64,000 nt of DNA from Arthrobacter agilis (GCF_030816075.1 NZ_JAUSXO010000001.1:2542001-2606000); one strand, 5' to 3'. Positions 18,297 to 26,813 are shown, counted from the stretch's first letter. Notes: generated by a model from the sequence alone, not told the origin. Numbers and translations: made by a program.

Positions 18297-18524
18297 TAGA
18301 CAATAAGCATGCTTCGTAAATCCTCCGGGGTCCGCCACGACCCGCTGCGCAGTTCGGGCGGACTCCATGAGGCCAATCGTCTCCAGCGGGGAGTGGCCGA
18401 GTTCCTCCGAGAGACCTCGAACCAGAGGTGCTCCCGGCTCTTCATCGGAGCGACTGCCGTCCCCTGCGTCGCCCCAGGCCTCTCCCACCAACAGCCCGCA
18501 CCGCTCCACGGTGCGGGCTGTTGG
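18297..18524 (+). ncRNA. Possible small RNA or leader transcript ending in a strong hairpin
   Basis: Between the aldo/keto reductase (ends 18233) and asnO (starts 18796) lie 562 bases without a convincing gene. A -10-like TAGACA (18297-18302) is followed after 6 nt by ATG, then 180 nt with potential stems (GTCCGCC/GGCGGAC flanking 20 nt; CCTC/GAGG near 18410), and then a perfect 16-bp terminator at 18488-18524. The frame starting at 18309 (MLRKSSGVRH) stays open through the terminator, but its codon pattern is weak and the product resembles nothing I know. It could be a leader peptide, an attenuator or a free small RNA. I do not recognise an RNA family. Confidence 0.3.
18488..18524 (+). terminator. 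Very strong 16-bp hairpin upstream of asnO
   Basis: CCAACAGCCCGCACCG (18488-18503) pairs perfectly with 18509-18524 across a 5-nt loop and is followed by CTTTGCTCC. It is 54 bp beyond the hypothetical leader's midpoint and 271 nt before the asnO start, with no recognised gene ending just before it. Confidence 0.75.
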
Positions 18525-18545
18525 CTTTGCTCCGCGCTGCCCGCG

Positions 18546-18728
18546 GTGATCCAGCAGGCCGAGATCCCGCCGCTCCGCGACGCCCTCGCCGAACTCCGAC
18601 GGGTCATGCACCGGCACGGACACGACACCGGGCGCATCGCCCTGGTGATGGACCTCATGTCGGAGGCGACGGCGCAGCTGGTGCCGAAACCGTCCGACGA
18701 ACCGGAGGCCGCGCACCCCAGGAGGTAG
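18546..18728 (+). CDS. Possible short protein upstream of asnO
   Basis: This is a 60-codon frame from GTG, starting VIQQAEIPPLRDALAELRRV and ending in a charged Pro/Glu/His tail. It has the high third-position GC and helical pattern of coding DNA, and GTG is a possible start just after the hairpin. There is no convincing Shine-Dalgarno and I do not recognise the sequence. It could be the tail of a frame beginning at 18309. It ends 67 nt before asnO on the same strand. Confidence 0.3.
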   Translation: MIQQAEIPPLRDALAELRRVMHRHGHDTGRIALVMDLMSEATAQLVPKPSDEPEAAHPRR

Positions 18729-18795
18729 GGACGCGGGCCGATACACCAGGAGTTCCCCGGAGAGGCGGAACCCATGATCAACAGGAGGACAGGAC

Positions 18796-20580
18796 ATGTG
18801 CGGAATCGCCGGGGAGATCGCCTTCAGGGGCACCCGAGCCGAGCAGGAACCGGTGGCGCGGATGACCGCGTCCATGGAGGCGCGGGGGCCCGACGGGCAC
18901 GGGAGCTGGACCAACGGGTGGGTGGCCCTCGGCCACCGGCGGCTGACCGTCATCGACCTCAGCGACGCCGGCGCCCAGCCGATGCACGACCCCGCCTCCG
19001 GGCTGACCATCGTGTTCAACGGCTGCATCTACAACTACCCCGAGCTCAGGGCCGAACTGGGCGGTGACGCCGTGTTCTCCTCCACGAGCGACACGGAGGT
19101 CATCCTGCGCGCCTACGGCCGCTGGGGCGAGGACTTCGTGGACCACCTCGTCGGCATGTTCGCCGTCGCGATCGTGGACGAACCCCGGCAGCGCGTCGTC
19201 CTGGCCCGTGACCGGCTCGGCATCAAGCCCCTCTACGTCGCGGACCTTCCCGGCCGGGTCCGCTTCGCCTCCACGCTCCCCGCCCTGGTGGCCGGCGGCG
19301 GTATCGACACCTCGATCGACGACGTGAGCCTCCACCACTACCTCAGCTGGCACTCGATCGTCCCCGCGCCCCGGACCATCCTGCGGGGCGTGCGGAAGCT
19401 GCCGCCCGCTACCGTGCGGGTCATCGATGCCGACGGCGGGCAGCGGGACCGCGTGTACTGGAAGCCCGACTACGTCCGCGACCCGGACAGGTCCGACTGG
19501 ACCGCCGGCGACTGGCAGGAAGCCCTCCACGACGCGCTGACCACCGCCGTCCGCAGGCGCCTCGTCTCGGACGTCCCGGTCGGCGTGCTGCTCTCGGGCG
19601 GCGTCGACTCGAGCCTGATCGTCGCGCTGCTCGCCGAGCTCGGGCAGGAAGGGCTCAGTACCTTCAGCATCGGGTTCGACGGCGCGGGCGGCGAGGAGGG
19701 TGACGAGTTCCGGTACTCGGACCTCATCGCCGAGAAGTACGGCACCCGGCATCACCGGATCCACATCGCCGGCAGCGAACTGGTGCCCGCCATCGAGGAC
19801 ACCATCGGCGCGATGACCGAACCCATGGGTACGCAGGACGTCACCGGGTTCTACCTGCTGTCCAAGACCGTCTCCGAACACATCAAGGTGGTGCAGTCCG
19901 GCCAGGGCGCCGACGAGGTGTTCGCGGGGTACGCCTACCATCAGCCCGCCGGGACCGTTCCGCGCGACGCGGCCCTGGACGCCTTCACGGGGGCGTTCGT
20001 GGACCGGAGCCACGAGGACATCGCCGAGGTCGTCGAACCCGAGTGGCTGGTGCCCACGGACGTGAGCCGGGCTCTGCTGGCGGCCCATCTGGGGGCCCCG
20101 GGTGCCCAGACGGCGCTCGACGCGGTCCTGCGCCTCGACACGCACATGCTGCTGGTGGACGACCCGGTGAAGCGCGTGGACAGCATGACCATGGCGTGGG
20201 GCCTGGAAGCCCGCGTCCCCTTCCTCGACCAGGACCTCGTCCGCCTGGCGGCACAGTGCCCGCCCGAGTTGAAGGCGACGCAGGGCGGCAAGGGCATCCT
20301 GAAGGACATCGCACGGAAGATCATCCCGGCCGAGGTGATCGACCGGCCCAAGGGCTACTTCCCGGTCCCGCCGGTCAAGTACCTCGCCGAACCGCTGCTC
20401 ACGACGGTGCGCGACGCCCTCCGGGCCCCGGAGGCGAAGGATCGCGGGCTGTTCCGTGCGGAGTACGTGGACCGGCTGCTCGACGACCCGAACGTCCACT
20501 ACAGTCCCGGCGGCAACAACATGCTGTGGCAGCTCGGCGTGCTGGAACTCTGGCTGCAGCAGCACGGCATCACAGGGTGA
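18796..20580 (+). CDS. asnO: AsnO-type N-acetylglutaminylglutamine amidotransferase
   Basis: 594 residues. Class II glutaminase starts MCGIAGEIAFRG (Cys2 is the nucleophile after Met removal), with RGPDGHG, NGCIYN and DRLGIKPLY. The asparagine-synthase domain has the PP-loop LLSGGVDSS near 267. GGEEGDEFRYSDL and VVQSGQGADEVFAGY match the subgroup that makes the osmolyte N-acetylglutaminylglutamine amide better than biosynthetic AsnB. AGGAGG lies 8 nt before ATG. In other bacteria this gene sits with an ATP-grasp/GNAT ligase and often an M42 peptidase; neither is in this window, so the role may differ. The subgroup call is from motif memory. Confidence 0.82.
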   Translation: MCGIAGEIAFRGTRAEQEPVARMTASMEARGPDGHGSWTNGWVALGHRRLTVIDLSDAGAQPMHDPASGLTIVFNGCIYNYPELRAELGGDAVFSSTSDTEVILRAYGRWGEDFVDHLVGMFAVAIVDEPRQRVVLARDRLGIKPLYVADLPGRVRFASTLPALVAGGGIDTSIDDVSLHHYLSWHSIVPAPRTILRGVRKLPPATVRVIDADGGQRDRVYWKPDYVRDPDRSDWTAGDWQEALHDALTTAVRRRLVSDVPVGVLLSGGVDSSLIVALLAELGQEGLSTFSIGFDGAGGEEGDEFRYSDLIAEKYGTRHHRIHIAGSELVPAIEDTIGAMTEPMGTQDVTGFYLLSKTVSEHIKVVQSGQGADEVFAGYAYHQPAGTVPRDAALDAFTGAFVDRSHEDIAEVVEPEWLVPTDVSRALLAAHLGAPGAQTALDAVLRLDTHMLLVDDPVKRVDSMTMAWGLEARVPFLDQDLVRLAAQCPPELKATQGGKGILKDIARKIIPAEVIDRPKGYFPVPPVKYLAEPLLTTVRDALRAPEAKDRGLFRAEYVDRLLDDPNVHYSPGGNNMLWQLGVLELWLQQHGITG

Positions 20581-20592
20581 CGTGCGGGCCCC

Positions 20593-21339
20593 TCAGGTCC
20601 GCCCGCGGTTCCGCACCGGGAGGCTGCCCGTGGTGGCCAGTTCCTCGGCGACCGTCAGGAGCTTCACGTTCGAGGTCGTGGACACCTGGACCAGCATGAT
20701 GAACGCCTGGCCGGCCGTCATGCCGTACCTCTCCATGAGGATGCCCTTGGCCTGGCCGATCAGGTCCCGGGTGGCGATGGCGTCCTTGAACTGATGGAGC
20801 TTCTGTGCGTCGGCGAAGGCGACGGCGGCGTGGGACGCGACCAGCGAACCGACGTAGTCGGACTCCTCCGTGAAGGCGTGGGCCGAGCGCCCCACGAGGT
20901 TCATCGCCCCCAGGTTGTCCCCCTCGACGAACAGCTGGAAGCAGAGCATGCTGCCGGCGCCGGCTTCCGTCGCTTTCGCGGAGAACCTCGGCCAGCGTTG
21001 CTCGGTCCGCAGGTCCGGCACGGTCACGGTCTGCTCCTCGTAGACCGCGCTCATGCACGGCCCTTCCCTCGTGCGTTCCTGGAGTTCGTCGAGGGTACGG
21101 ACGAGGTTCCCGGACGGAGCCCGGGACTGCACCCGGTGGCGTCCGGTGACCAGGGTGATCGAGGCCTCGTCGGCGCCCGGCACCAGAGTGACAGCAGCCC
21201 GGACCAGCTGTTCGAGGACTGCGTCCTCGGAGTTCTCACGCTGGAGGGACCGCGCCAGGTCGCTCAGCCTGAGGGCGATATCGTCCCGTGGGGCGACCCA
21301 GTTGTCGTCGTCCAGGTCGCGCCTGTCCTTCATGGCCAT
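20593..21339 (-). CDS. GAF-ANTAR RNA-binding antiterminator regulator
   Basis: 248 residues. A GAF sensor domain (about 25-165) is followed by an ANTAR domain (about 170-230) carrying KDAIATRDLIGQAKGILMERYGMTAGQAFIMLVQVS, the conserved three-helix RNA-binding pattern with Ala and aromatic positions. ANTAR proteins bind paired-hexaloop RNA and prevent termination; the GAF domain presumably senses a small ligand or redox signal. It is convergent with asnO, 12 nt between stops. GGAGGG precedes the ATG. No target RNA with two adjacent hexaloops was found next to it by eye. Confidence 0.92.
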   Translation of the reverse strand: MAMKDRRDLDDDNWVAPRDDIALRLSDLARSLQRENSEDAVLEQLVRAAVTLVPGADEASITLVTGRHRVQSRAPSGNLVRTLDELQERTREGPCMSAVYEEQTVTVPDLRTEQRWPRFSAKATEAGAGSMLCFQLFVEGDNLGAMNLVGRSAHAFTEESDYVGSLVASHAAVAFADAQKLHQFKDAIATRDLIGQAKGILMERYGMTAGQAFIMLVQVSTTSNVKLLTVAEELATTGSLPVRNRGRT

Positions 21340-21466
21340 GGGTGCCCTCCTGCCTCACACGGCACGGCGCTCGAGGGTGACGAGCCGTCCGGTCGGTCAG
21401 AGACCGCCACCGTACCAGTGACCCGGTTCAGCACCTAAGGTTCACGCAACGCTGTACTATCGAGGC

Positions 21467-22381
21467 ATGGGTTCCCATCACCACGCACCAGCGAGCGCGG
21501 CCGGACGCGGTCCGCTGACCGGCGCCCTCGCCATCACGCTCGCCGTCTTCGTGCTCCAGATCATCGGTGCACTGTGGACGGGCAGCCTCGCCCTGCTCTT
21601 CGACTCCGTGCACGTCCTGACCGACGCCACGGGCCTGGCCATGGCGCTCGGTGCGGCGACCCTCTCGGTCCGGCCCGCCACCCCGCGCCGCTCCTGGGGG
21701 TTCCGGCGGGCGGAGGTGATCGCCGCCCTGCTGCAGGCGGCCTTCCTGCTGGCCGTCGGAGCGTATGTGCTCATCGAGGGCGTGAGGCGCCTGATCAGCC
21801 CGGAGGACGTCGCCGCTCCCGAGATGATCGTCTTCGGGGCGATCGGCCTCGCCGGCAACCTCGCCGCCCTCGCCCTCCTCTCCCGGCACCGCTCCGCGAC
21901 CTTCAATCTGAGGGCCGCCTTCCTGGAGGTGCTCAACGACGCACTGGGTTCCGTCGCGGTGATCGTCGCCGCCGTCGTCATCACGCTGACGGGCTGGATG
22001 CGGGCCGACGCCGTCGTGGCCCTGTTCATCGGCGCCCTGATCATCCCGCGGACCCTCAAGCTGCTGCGGGAGACCATCGACGTGCTGCTCGAGTCCACCC
22101 CCGCCGGCATCGACCTCGAGGAGGTGCGGACCCACATCGCACGGCTCCCGCAGGTGCGGGATGTGCACGACCTCCACATCACGCAGATCGCCACGGGACT
22201 GCCGGTGCTCACAGCGCATATCGTCGTCGACGACGGCTGCTACCGCGACGGGTCCGCCCACGCCGTCCTCGACCAGCTCCAGGAATGCGTGGCCGAGCAC
22301 TTCGCCGTCAGCATCGACCACTGCACATTCCAGATCGAACCCCTGGGCCACGTCCCCCACGAGACGGAGCTGAGCCACTGA
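21467..22381 (+). CDS. Cation diffusion facilitator metal exporter
   Basis: 304 residues with six membrane helices, then a cytoplasmic domain from about residue 205. Metal-site positions are seen in LLFDSVHVLTDATGL (helix 2; DSVHVLTD where many members have DxxHMxxD) and VLNDALGSVAVI (helix 5). The N-terminus MGSHHH could also bind metal. CDF proteins export Zn, Co, Cd or similar ions in exchange for protons. TACTAT (21455-21460) ends 6 nt before ATG, suggesting a leaderless transcript. The stop overlaps the start of an ArsR sensor by 1 nt (TGATG), so the two are co-translated and the sensor should regulate this operon. Confidence 0.92.
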   Translation: MGSHHHAPASAAGRGPLTGALAITLAVFVLQIIGALWTGSLALLFDSVHVLTDATGLAMALGAATLSVRPATPRRSWGFRRAEVIAALLQAAFLLAVGAYVLIEGVRRLISPEDVAAPEMIVFGAIGLAGNLAALALLSRHRSATFNLRAAFLEVLNDALGSVAVIVAAVVITLTGWMRADAVVALFIGALIIPRTLKLLRETIDVLLESTPAGIDLEEVRTHIARLPQVRDVHDLHITQIATGLPVLTAHIVVDDGCYRDGSAHAVLDQLQECVAEHFAVSIDHCTFQIEPLGHVPHETELSH

Positions 22382-22737
22382 TGCTGCAGACCCTGACGTC
22401 GACGTCCGTGCTGCAGCGCGTGGGTACCGCGCTGTCCGACCCGACGCGCGTGCGCATCCTGGTGGCGCTGCGGGATGCGCCCGCATACCCCAGCGATCTG
22501 GCCGGGCTGCTCGGCGTGAGCCGGCAGAGCCTGTCCAACCACCTCTCCTGCCTGCGTGGCTGCGGCCTCGTGGTGTCGGTGCCCGAGGGCCGGCGCTCCC
22601 GCTACGAGCTCGTGGACCCGAAGCTCGGCCATGCACTGACCGATCTCCTCGGTATCGTCCTCGCGGTCGATCCCGGGCACCCTGTGCACACCGGGCCGCC
22701 CGATCCGGCCGGGAACAGCATCGTCGGGCAGTCATGA
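22381..22737 (+). CDS. ArsR/SmtB-family metal sensor, CmtR-like
   Basis: 118 residues. A winged helix includes LSDPTRVRILVAL and GVSRQSLSNHLSCLRGCGLVV. The Cys-x3-Cys pair inside the recognition helix (about residues 56 and 60) matches Cys57 and Cys61 of the Cd/Pb sensor CmtR of mycobacteria. The third CmtR ligand (Cys102) is not conserved: the equivalent LAVDPGHPVHTG region has His residues instead, so metal preference may differ. Overlap with the CDF exporter predicts feedback control of metal efflux. A terminator directly follows. Confidence 0.88.
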   Translation: MLQTLTSTSVLQRVGTALSDPTRVRILVALRDAPAYPSDLAGLLGVSRQSLSNHLSCLRGCGLVVSVPEGRRSRYELVDPKLGHALTDLLGIVLAVDPGHPVHTGPPDPAGNSIVGQS

Positions 22738-22738
22738 C

Positions 22739-22772
22739 GGAAGGGGCCGGCGCCTGCGCGCCGACCCCTTCC
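22739..22772. terminator. Bidirectional terminator
   Basis: GGAAGGGGcCGGCGC (22739 on) pairs with GCGCCGaCCCCTTCC through a 4-nt loop, allowing one G-T type pair. It lies between convergent arsR-type and DUF779 genes. Confidence 0.75.
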
Positions 22773-22780
22773 GGTACCAC

Positions 22781-23212
22781 CTAGCCCATGAGGCGGGAGC
22801 GGATGAGGAACCTCTTCCCCTCCGGAGCCTCCACTGAGAAGCCACTCCCCCGTCCTGGCACCACGTCGACGGTCAGGTGCGTGTGGCGCCAGTACTCGAA
22901 CTGCTCCCGCGACATCCAGAAGTCGATGAGCCGCGGTTCGTCGGCCGCCTCACCGGGCGTGACCGCACCTGTGCGTCCTGCCGCACCGGGCGAGATGTCG
23001 AGGACACCGAGCAGCACGTCCGCCTCGGCGGTGATGAACTCGCCCGCCGGGTAGCACATGGGCGACGAGCCGTCACAGCACCCTCCGGACTGGTGGAACA
23101 TCAGCGGCCCGTGGATCAGCCACAGCTTGTCCAGCAGTTCGACGGCGCTGTCGGTGAGCGCCACCCGGGAGAAGGTCTCCCCCGGGATGGTCACCGAGGC
23201 TTCGACGGTCAT
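22781..23212 (-). CDS. DUF779 protein linked to aldehyde dehydrogenase
   Basis: 143 residues. The Cys-rich motif HQSGGCCDGSSPMC near residue 40 and RLIDFWMSREQFEYWRHTHLTVDVVPGRGSGFS are family hallmarks. DUF779 genes commonly sit next to acetaldehyde-type aldehyde dehydrogenases, as here: its start is 8 nt after the dehydrogenase stop on the same strand. The cysteines could hold a metal or take part in redox protection, but the function is not established. ATG is preceded by AGGAGG-like sequence at the end of the upstream gene. Confidence 0.88.
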   Translation of the reverse strand: MTVEASVTIPGETFSRVALTDSAVELLDKLWLIHGPLMFHQSGGCCDGSSPMCYPAGEFITAEADVLLGVLDISPGAAGRTGAVTPGEAADEPRLIDFWMSREQFEYWRHTHLTVDVVPGRGSGFSVEAPEGKRFLIRSRLMG

Positions 23213-23220
23213 GGCTCCTC

Positions 23221-24744
23221 CTAGAAGAATCCGAGCTTGGATTCCGAGTAGCTGACCAGCAGGTTCTTGGTCTGCTGGTAGTGATCGAGCATCATCGCGT
23301 GGTTCTCGCGGCCGATGCCCGAGGACTTGTATCCTCCGAACGCGGCTCCCGCGGGGTAGGCGTGGTAGTTGTTCACCCACACCCGTCCCGCCTGGATGTC
23401 CCGCCCGGCGCGGTAGGCGATGTTCCCGTTCCGCGACCAGACGCCGGCACCGAGACCGTAGAGGGTGTCGTTGGCGATCTCGAGGGCCTCGGCGTAGTCG
23501 TTGAACCGGGTGACCGACACGACCGGACCGAAGATCTCCTCCTGGAAGACCCGCATGTTGTTGGTGCCCTCGAACACGGTGGGCTTCACGTAGTAGCCCT
23601 CGGCGAGATCGCCGTCGAGGAGGTTGCGCTCGCCGCCGATGAGGACCTTCGCACCCTCCTGGCGGCCGATGTCCATGTAGGAGAGGATCTTCTCGAGCTG
23701 GTCGTTGGAGGCCTGGGCGCCGACCTGCGTGTCCGTGTCCAGCGGGTTGCCCTGCACCATCTTGTCCACGCGGGCGATCGCGTCCGCCATGAACGAGTCG
23801 TAGATGGAGCCCTGCACGAGAGCGCGCGATGGGCACGTGCAGACCTCGCCCTGGTTCAGCGCGAACAGCGCGAAGCCCTCGAGGGCCTTGTCGTAGTACG
23901 AGTCGTTGCTCTCGGCGACGTCGGAGAAGAAGATGTTCGGGCTCTTGCCGCCGAGCTCGAGCGTGACCGGGATCAGGTTCTGGCTCGCGTACTGGCTGAT
24001 CAGGCGGCCCGTGGTCGTCTCACCGGTGAACGCGATCTTCCGGATGCGCTTGCTGGAGGCCAGCGGCTTGCCCGCCTCCACCCCGAAGCCGTTCACGACG
24101 TTCACGACGCCCGCGGGAAGGATGTCGCTGATCAGTTCCATGAGCACGAGGATGGACGACGGCGTCTGCTCGGCGGGCTTCAGCACGACGGCGTTGCCTG
24201 CGGCGATGGCGGGCGCGAGCTTCCACGTGGCCATGAGGATGGGGAAGTTCCACGGGATGATCTGCCCGACGACGCCGAGCGGCTCGTGGTAATGGTAGGC
24301 CGTCATGTCCTCGTCGAGCTGGGACAGGTGGCCCTCCTGGGCCCGGATGGCGCTGGCGAAGTACCGGAAATGGTCGACCGCGAGGGGCAGGTCCGCAGCG
24401 AGCGTCTCCCGCACGGGCTTCCCGTTGTCCCAGGTCTCGGCGACCGCGAGCATCTCGAGGTTCTCCTCCATGCGGTCGGCGATCCGGTTGAGGACCATGG
24501 CCCGCTCCGCTGCGGAGGTCTTGCCCCAGGCGGGTGCAGCCTTGTGGGCCGCGTCGAGCGCCAGCTCGATGTCTTCGGCAGTGCCGCGGGCCACCTCGCA
24601 GAAGGGCTTGCCCGTCACCGGGGAGATGTTCTCGAAGTACTGGCCCTTGATGGGTGGAGCCCACTCGCCGCCGATCCAGTTCTCATACCTCGGCTTGAAA
24701 CTGACCTTCGATCCGTCCTGGCCAGGCTGGGCATAAACAGTCAT
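23221..24744 (-). CDS. Aldehyde dehydrogenase (acetaldehyde/ExaC type)
   Basis: 507 residues. The catalytic Cys is in [11 protein letters not shown] near 302, the general base Glu in LELGGKSP near 268, and the NAD-binding loop FTGETTTG near 245. [28 protein letters not shown] is typical of the ExaC/AldA clade that oxidises acetaldehyde and other short aldehydes after alcohol oxidation. AGGAG is 7 nt before the chosen ATG (the second of two adjacent ATGs). The DUF779 gene follows in the same operon. A GAF-type regulator lies about 2 kb upstream beyond the M23 peptidase. No alcohol dehydrogenase is in the window. Confidence 0.92.
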   Translation of the reverse strand: MTVYAQPGQDGSKVSFKPRYENWIGGEWAPPIKGQYFENISPVTGKPFCEVARGTAEDIELALDAAHKAAPAWGKTSAAERAMVLNRIADRMEENLEMLAVAETWDNGKPVRETLAADLPLAVDHFRYFASAIRAQEGHLSQLDEDMTAYHYHEPLGVVGQIIPWNFPILMATWKLAPAIAAGNAVVLKPAEQTPSSILVLMELISDILPAGVVNVVNGFGVEAGKPLASSKRIRKIAFTGETTTGRLISQYASQNLIPVTLELGGKSPNIFFSDVAESNDSYYDKALEGFALFALNQGEVCTCPSRALVQGSIYDSFMADAIARVDKMVQGNPLDTDTQVGAQASNDQLEKILSYMDIGRQEGAKVLIGGERNLLDGDLAEGYYVKPTVFEGTNNMRVFQEEIFGPVVSVTRFNDYAEALEIANDTLYGLGAGVWSRNGNIAYRAGRDIQAGRVWVNNYHAYPAGAAFGGYKSSGIGRENHAMMLDHYQQTKNLLVSYSESKLGFF

Positions 24745-24766
24745 CATCCAACTCCTTGAACTCCGG

Positions 24767-24832
24767 TGTGCAGGACGTCGTCGTCCCTGGTGCACAGCCT
24801 AGGAGGCGGAAGGTTGCATCAACGTTGCATGC
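24767..24832 (-). promoter_or_regulatory. Control region of the aldehyde dehydrogenase operon
   Basis: On the minus strand a -10 TAGGCT is at 24796-24801. Upstream is a near-palindrome with centre CAACGTTG (24816-24832) that also contains two direct TTGCAT copies 11 bp apart (24814-24819 and 24825-24830, plus strand). In the leader, TGTGCA (24767-24772) and TGCACA (24791-24796) form an inverted repeat enclosing GGAC/GTCC. These are visible symmetries; binding proteins are not known. Confidence 0.4.
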
Positions 24833-24875
24833 TCGGCGGACCCCGCAGGGTGCCCGGCCCCGGCAGGACCCGGGG

Positions 24876-26813
24876 CTAACCCCGGTCGCCGGCCGGAGCC
24901 ACCGCTGCCACGACCGGCGCTGCCGGTGCAGGCGTGGCCGGCCCTCCCTGGCCCGGGACGGCGGCGGGAGCGGCACCGGTGTCCGGTTCAGGCGTACCCG
25001 GCTCGTCGCACGACGGGTCGGTGGCATCGGCGTCCTCGCCCGGGGCGGCCTCCCCAGCCGCTGCAGGGTCGACACCAGGGGTGGGGGCAGTACTCGGCGC
25101 GGGCTCCGTGCCCGACTCCGGAGTGGTGCCCGGGGTGGCTTCTCCTGCCGGGGGCGTCGACGGATCGGTGTCACACGACGGCTCGGGGTCAGTGCCCGCC
25201 GCAGGAGGCGTCGTGCCCGGAGGGGTCGGTGCAGGAGTACCCGGCGTCGTCGGCGCAGGAGTACCCGGCTCCGGCGCTACAGGCGTGCCCGGGTCCGGCG
25301 TCGTGCCCGGAGTGGTCGGTGCAGGCGTACCCGGCGTCGTGCTCGGAGGGGTCGGTGCAGGCGTGCCCGGGTCCGGCGTCGTGCCCGGTGTCGTCGGTGC
25401 AGGCGTACCCGGCGTCGTCGGTGCAGGCGTACCCGGCTCCGGCGTTGCAGGCGTGCCCGGGTCCGGCGTCGTACCGGCAGGCTGCGTCGCTCCCGGCGTC
25501 CCTGACCCCGGGGCTGACTCGGCAGGAGACGTCGTTCCGCTCGGGTCGGTAGCTCCCGAAGCCGTCTCGTCCGGAGTCGTCTTGTCCGGGGTCTTCCCAC
25601 CCGGAGTCGTCTTGCCCGGCGTCGTTACATCCGGAGTCGCCTTGTCCGGGGTCTTCCCACCCGGAGTCGCCTTGTCCGGGGTCTTTCCATCCGGAGTTTT
25701 CCCACCCGGAGTCGTCTTGTCCGGGGTCTTTCCACCCGGAGTCGTCTTGCCCGGCGTTGTTACATCCGGGGTCTTCGCATCGGTCTTCCCAGGGGTGCTC
25801 GGAACCGGAGCAGCGTCACCACGGCCAGGCCGCGTTCCAGCAGGCGCCGTGGGCTCGGCGCGGTCCTGGGTCGAGGCGGCGCCGGCACTTCCGGCGACAC
25901 CGGAGGTCACGGGCAGCGCCTCCGCTACCGGACCCGGCTGATCGGAACGGGTGGAGGACTGCGCCCAGACCGGGATGTCCGCAGCGCCGTCACCCCCGGG
26001 CGAGAAGTCCTGCAGCTCGCCCTTCCGGGCCGTGTGCTGCGAGGCGACGAACCTCCAGCGCAGCGGGTTGACGTGTTCGCCGTTCAGGATCGTCTCGAAG
26101 TGCAGGTGGCAGCCGGTCGAGGCGCCCGTGGTGCCGACCTCCGCGAGCGCATCACCACCCTTGACGGTGTCGCCGGCCCTGACCGAGATGCCGCGGAGGT
26201 GGTTGTAGCTCGTGATGAGGCCGTTGCCGTGGTCCACCTCCACGCGGTTGCCACCGCCCCACGGGTGCCAGCCCACGGCACGCACCGTTCCGGCGTCGGC
26301 GGCGTAGACCGGGGTACCGCAGGGCGCCGAGTAGTCCTGGCCCGTGTGGAACTCGCCGGATTCTCCAGTGATGGGGCTCGTGCGGGACCCGAACGGGGAG
26401 CTCGGGGTGAGCCCTTCGAGTGGCGCGAAGAGGCCTCCGGCCGGCGGGCGGGCGGAGACGCCCGTCGCGGACACGGCGGGGCTCACAGCAGCGGAACCGG
26501 CCTTCTTCGCCGCGGCGCCGGTGCTGGGGGTGCGAGGATCGAGCGGGTCGAGGGCGTCCGACTCCCCCAGGGGCAGGAGCAACGAGGAACCGACCACGCC
26601 CGTGGGCCGGATGCCGTCCGCCGTGGCCTGGCCGGAGCCCGCTACGCCCTGCGGGGACGACGCGGCAGCGGCATCCCATGACTGCGGGACGACGCCCTGG
26701 AAGCCGACGAAGCACACGACCATCGCCAGGCTCGCGTTCATCTTCGTGCGCGCGGTACGGGCACTCCGTGTCCGCACCCTTGCCGTACCCGGGTGCTGAG
26801 CAGCCTGCGTCAC
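24876..26813 (-). CDS. Secreted M23 peptidase with long repetitive Pro/Thr/Gly/Lys tail
   Basis: 645 residues. A basic N-terminus (RVRTRSARTARTK) and hydrophobic segment form a signal peptide. The M23 (LytM) domain is at about residues 135-255: HTGQDY (zinc His and Asp, about 155-159) and HLHFE (about 235) complete the metal site for cutting peptidoglycan cross-links. The remaining about 350 residues are low-complexity: TPGKTTPGGKTPDK-type units, then GTPAPTTPGTTPDP-type units, probably a flexible wall-spanning stalk. There is no LPXTG motif or anchor. AAGGGG is 7 nt before GTG. The 131-bp region upstream shows an AGCCC/GGGCT inverted repeat, but I could not match it to a known riboswitch. 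Confidence 0.9.
   Translation of the reverse strand: MTQAAQHPGTARVRTRSARTARTKMNASLAMVVCFVGFQGVVPQSWDAAAASSPQGVAGSGQATADGIRPTGVVGSSLLLPLGESDALDPLDPRTPSTGAAAKKAGSAAVSPAVSATGVSARPPAGGLFAPLEGLTPSSPFGSRTSPITGESGEFHTGQDYSAPCGTPVYAADAGTVRAVGWHPWGGGNRVEVDHGNGLITSYNHLRGISVRAGDTVKGGDALAEVGTTGASTGCHLHFETILNGEHVNPLRWRFVASQHTARKGELQDFSPGGDGAADIPVWAQSSTRSDQPGPVAEALPVTSGVAGSAGAASTQDRAEPTAPAGTRPGRGDAAPVPSTPGKTDAKTPDVTTPGKTTPGGKTPDKTTPGGKTPDGKTPDKATPGGKTPDKATPDVTTPGKTTPGGKTPDKTTPDETASGATDPSGTTSPAESAPGSGTPGATQPAGTTPDPGTPATPEPGTPAPTTPGTPAPTTPGTTPDPGTPAPTPPSTTPGTPAPTTPGTTPDPGTPVAPEPGTPAPTTPGTPAPTPPGTTPPAAGTDPEPSCDTDPSTPPAGEATPGTTPESGTEPAPSTAPTPGVDPAAAGEAAPGEDADATDPSCDEPGTPEPDTGAAPAAVPGQGGPATPAPAAPVVAAVAPAGDRG
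25195..25795 (-). repeat. Coding tandem repeats in the M23 peptidase tail
   Basis: Two blocks of in-frame imperfect repeats. About 25560-25795 has units encoding KTTPGGKTPD variants; about 25195-25500 has units encoding TPAPTTPGTTPDPG variants. The units are similar enough at DNA level to recombine or slip. Confidence 0.85.

Noticed and set aside
18385..18440. tRNA-like element (TGGCCGAG and CCTCGAACC segments)
   Set aside because: It is too short, has no anticodon stem and no full T arm.
23221..24744. Succinate-semialdehyde dehydrogenase completing the GABA path
   Set aside because: N- and C-terminal motifs and the DUF779 partner fit the acetaldehyde (ExaC) class, and it is far from gabT.
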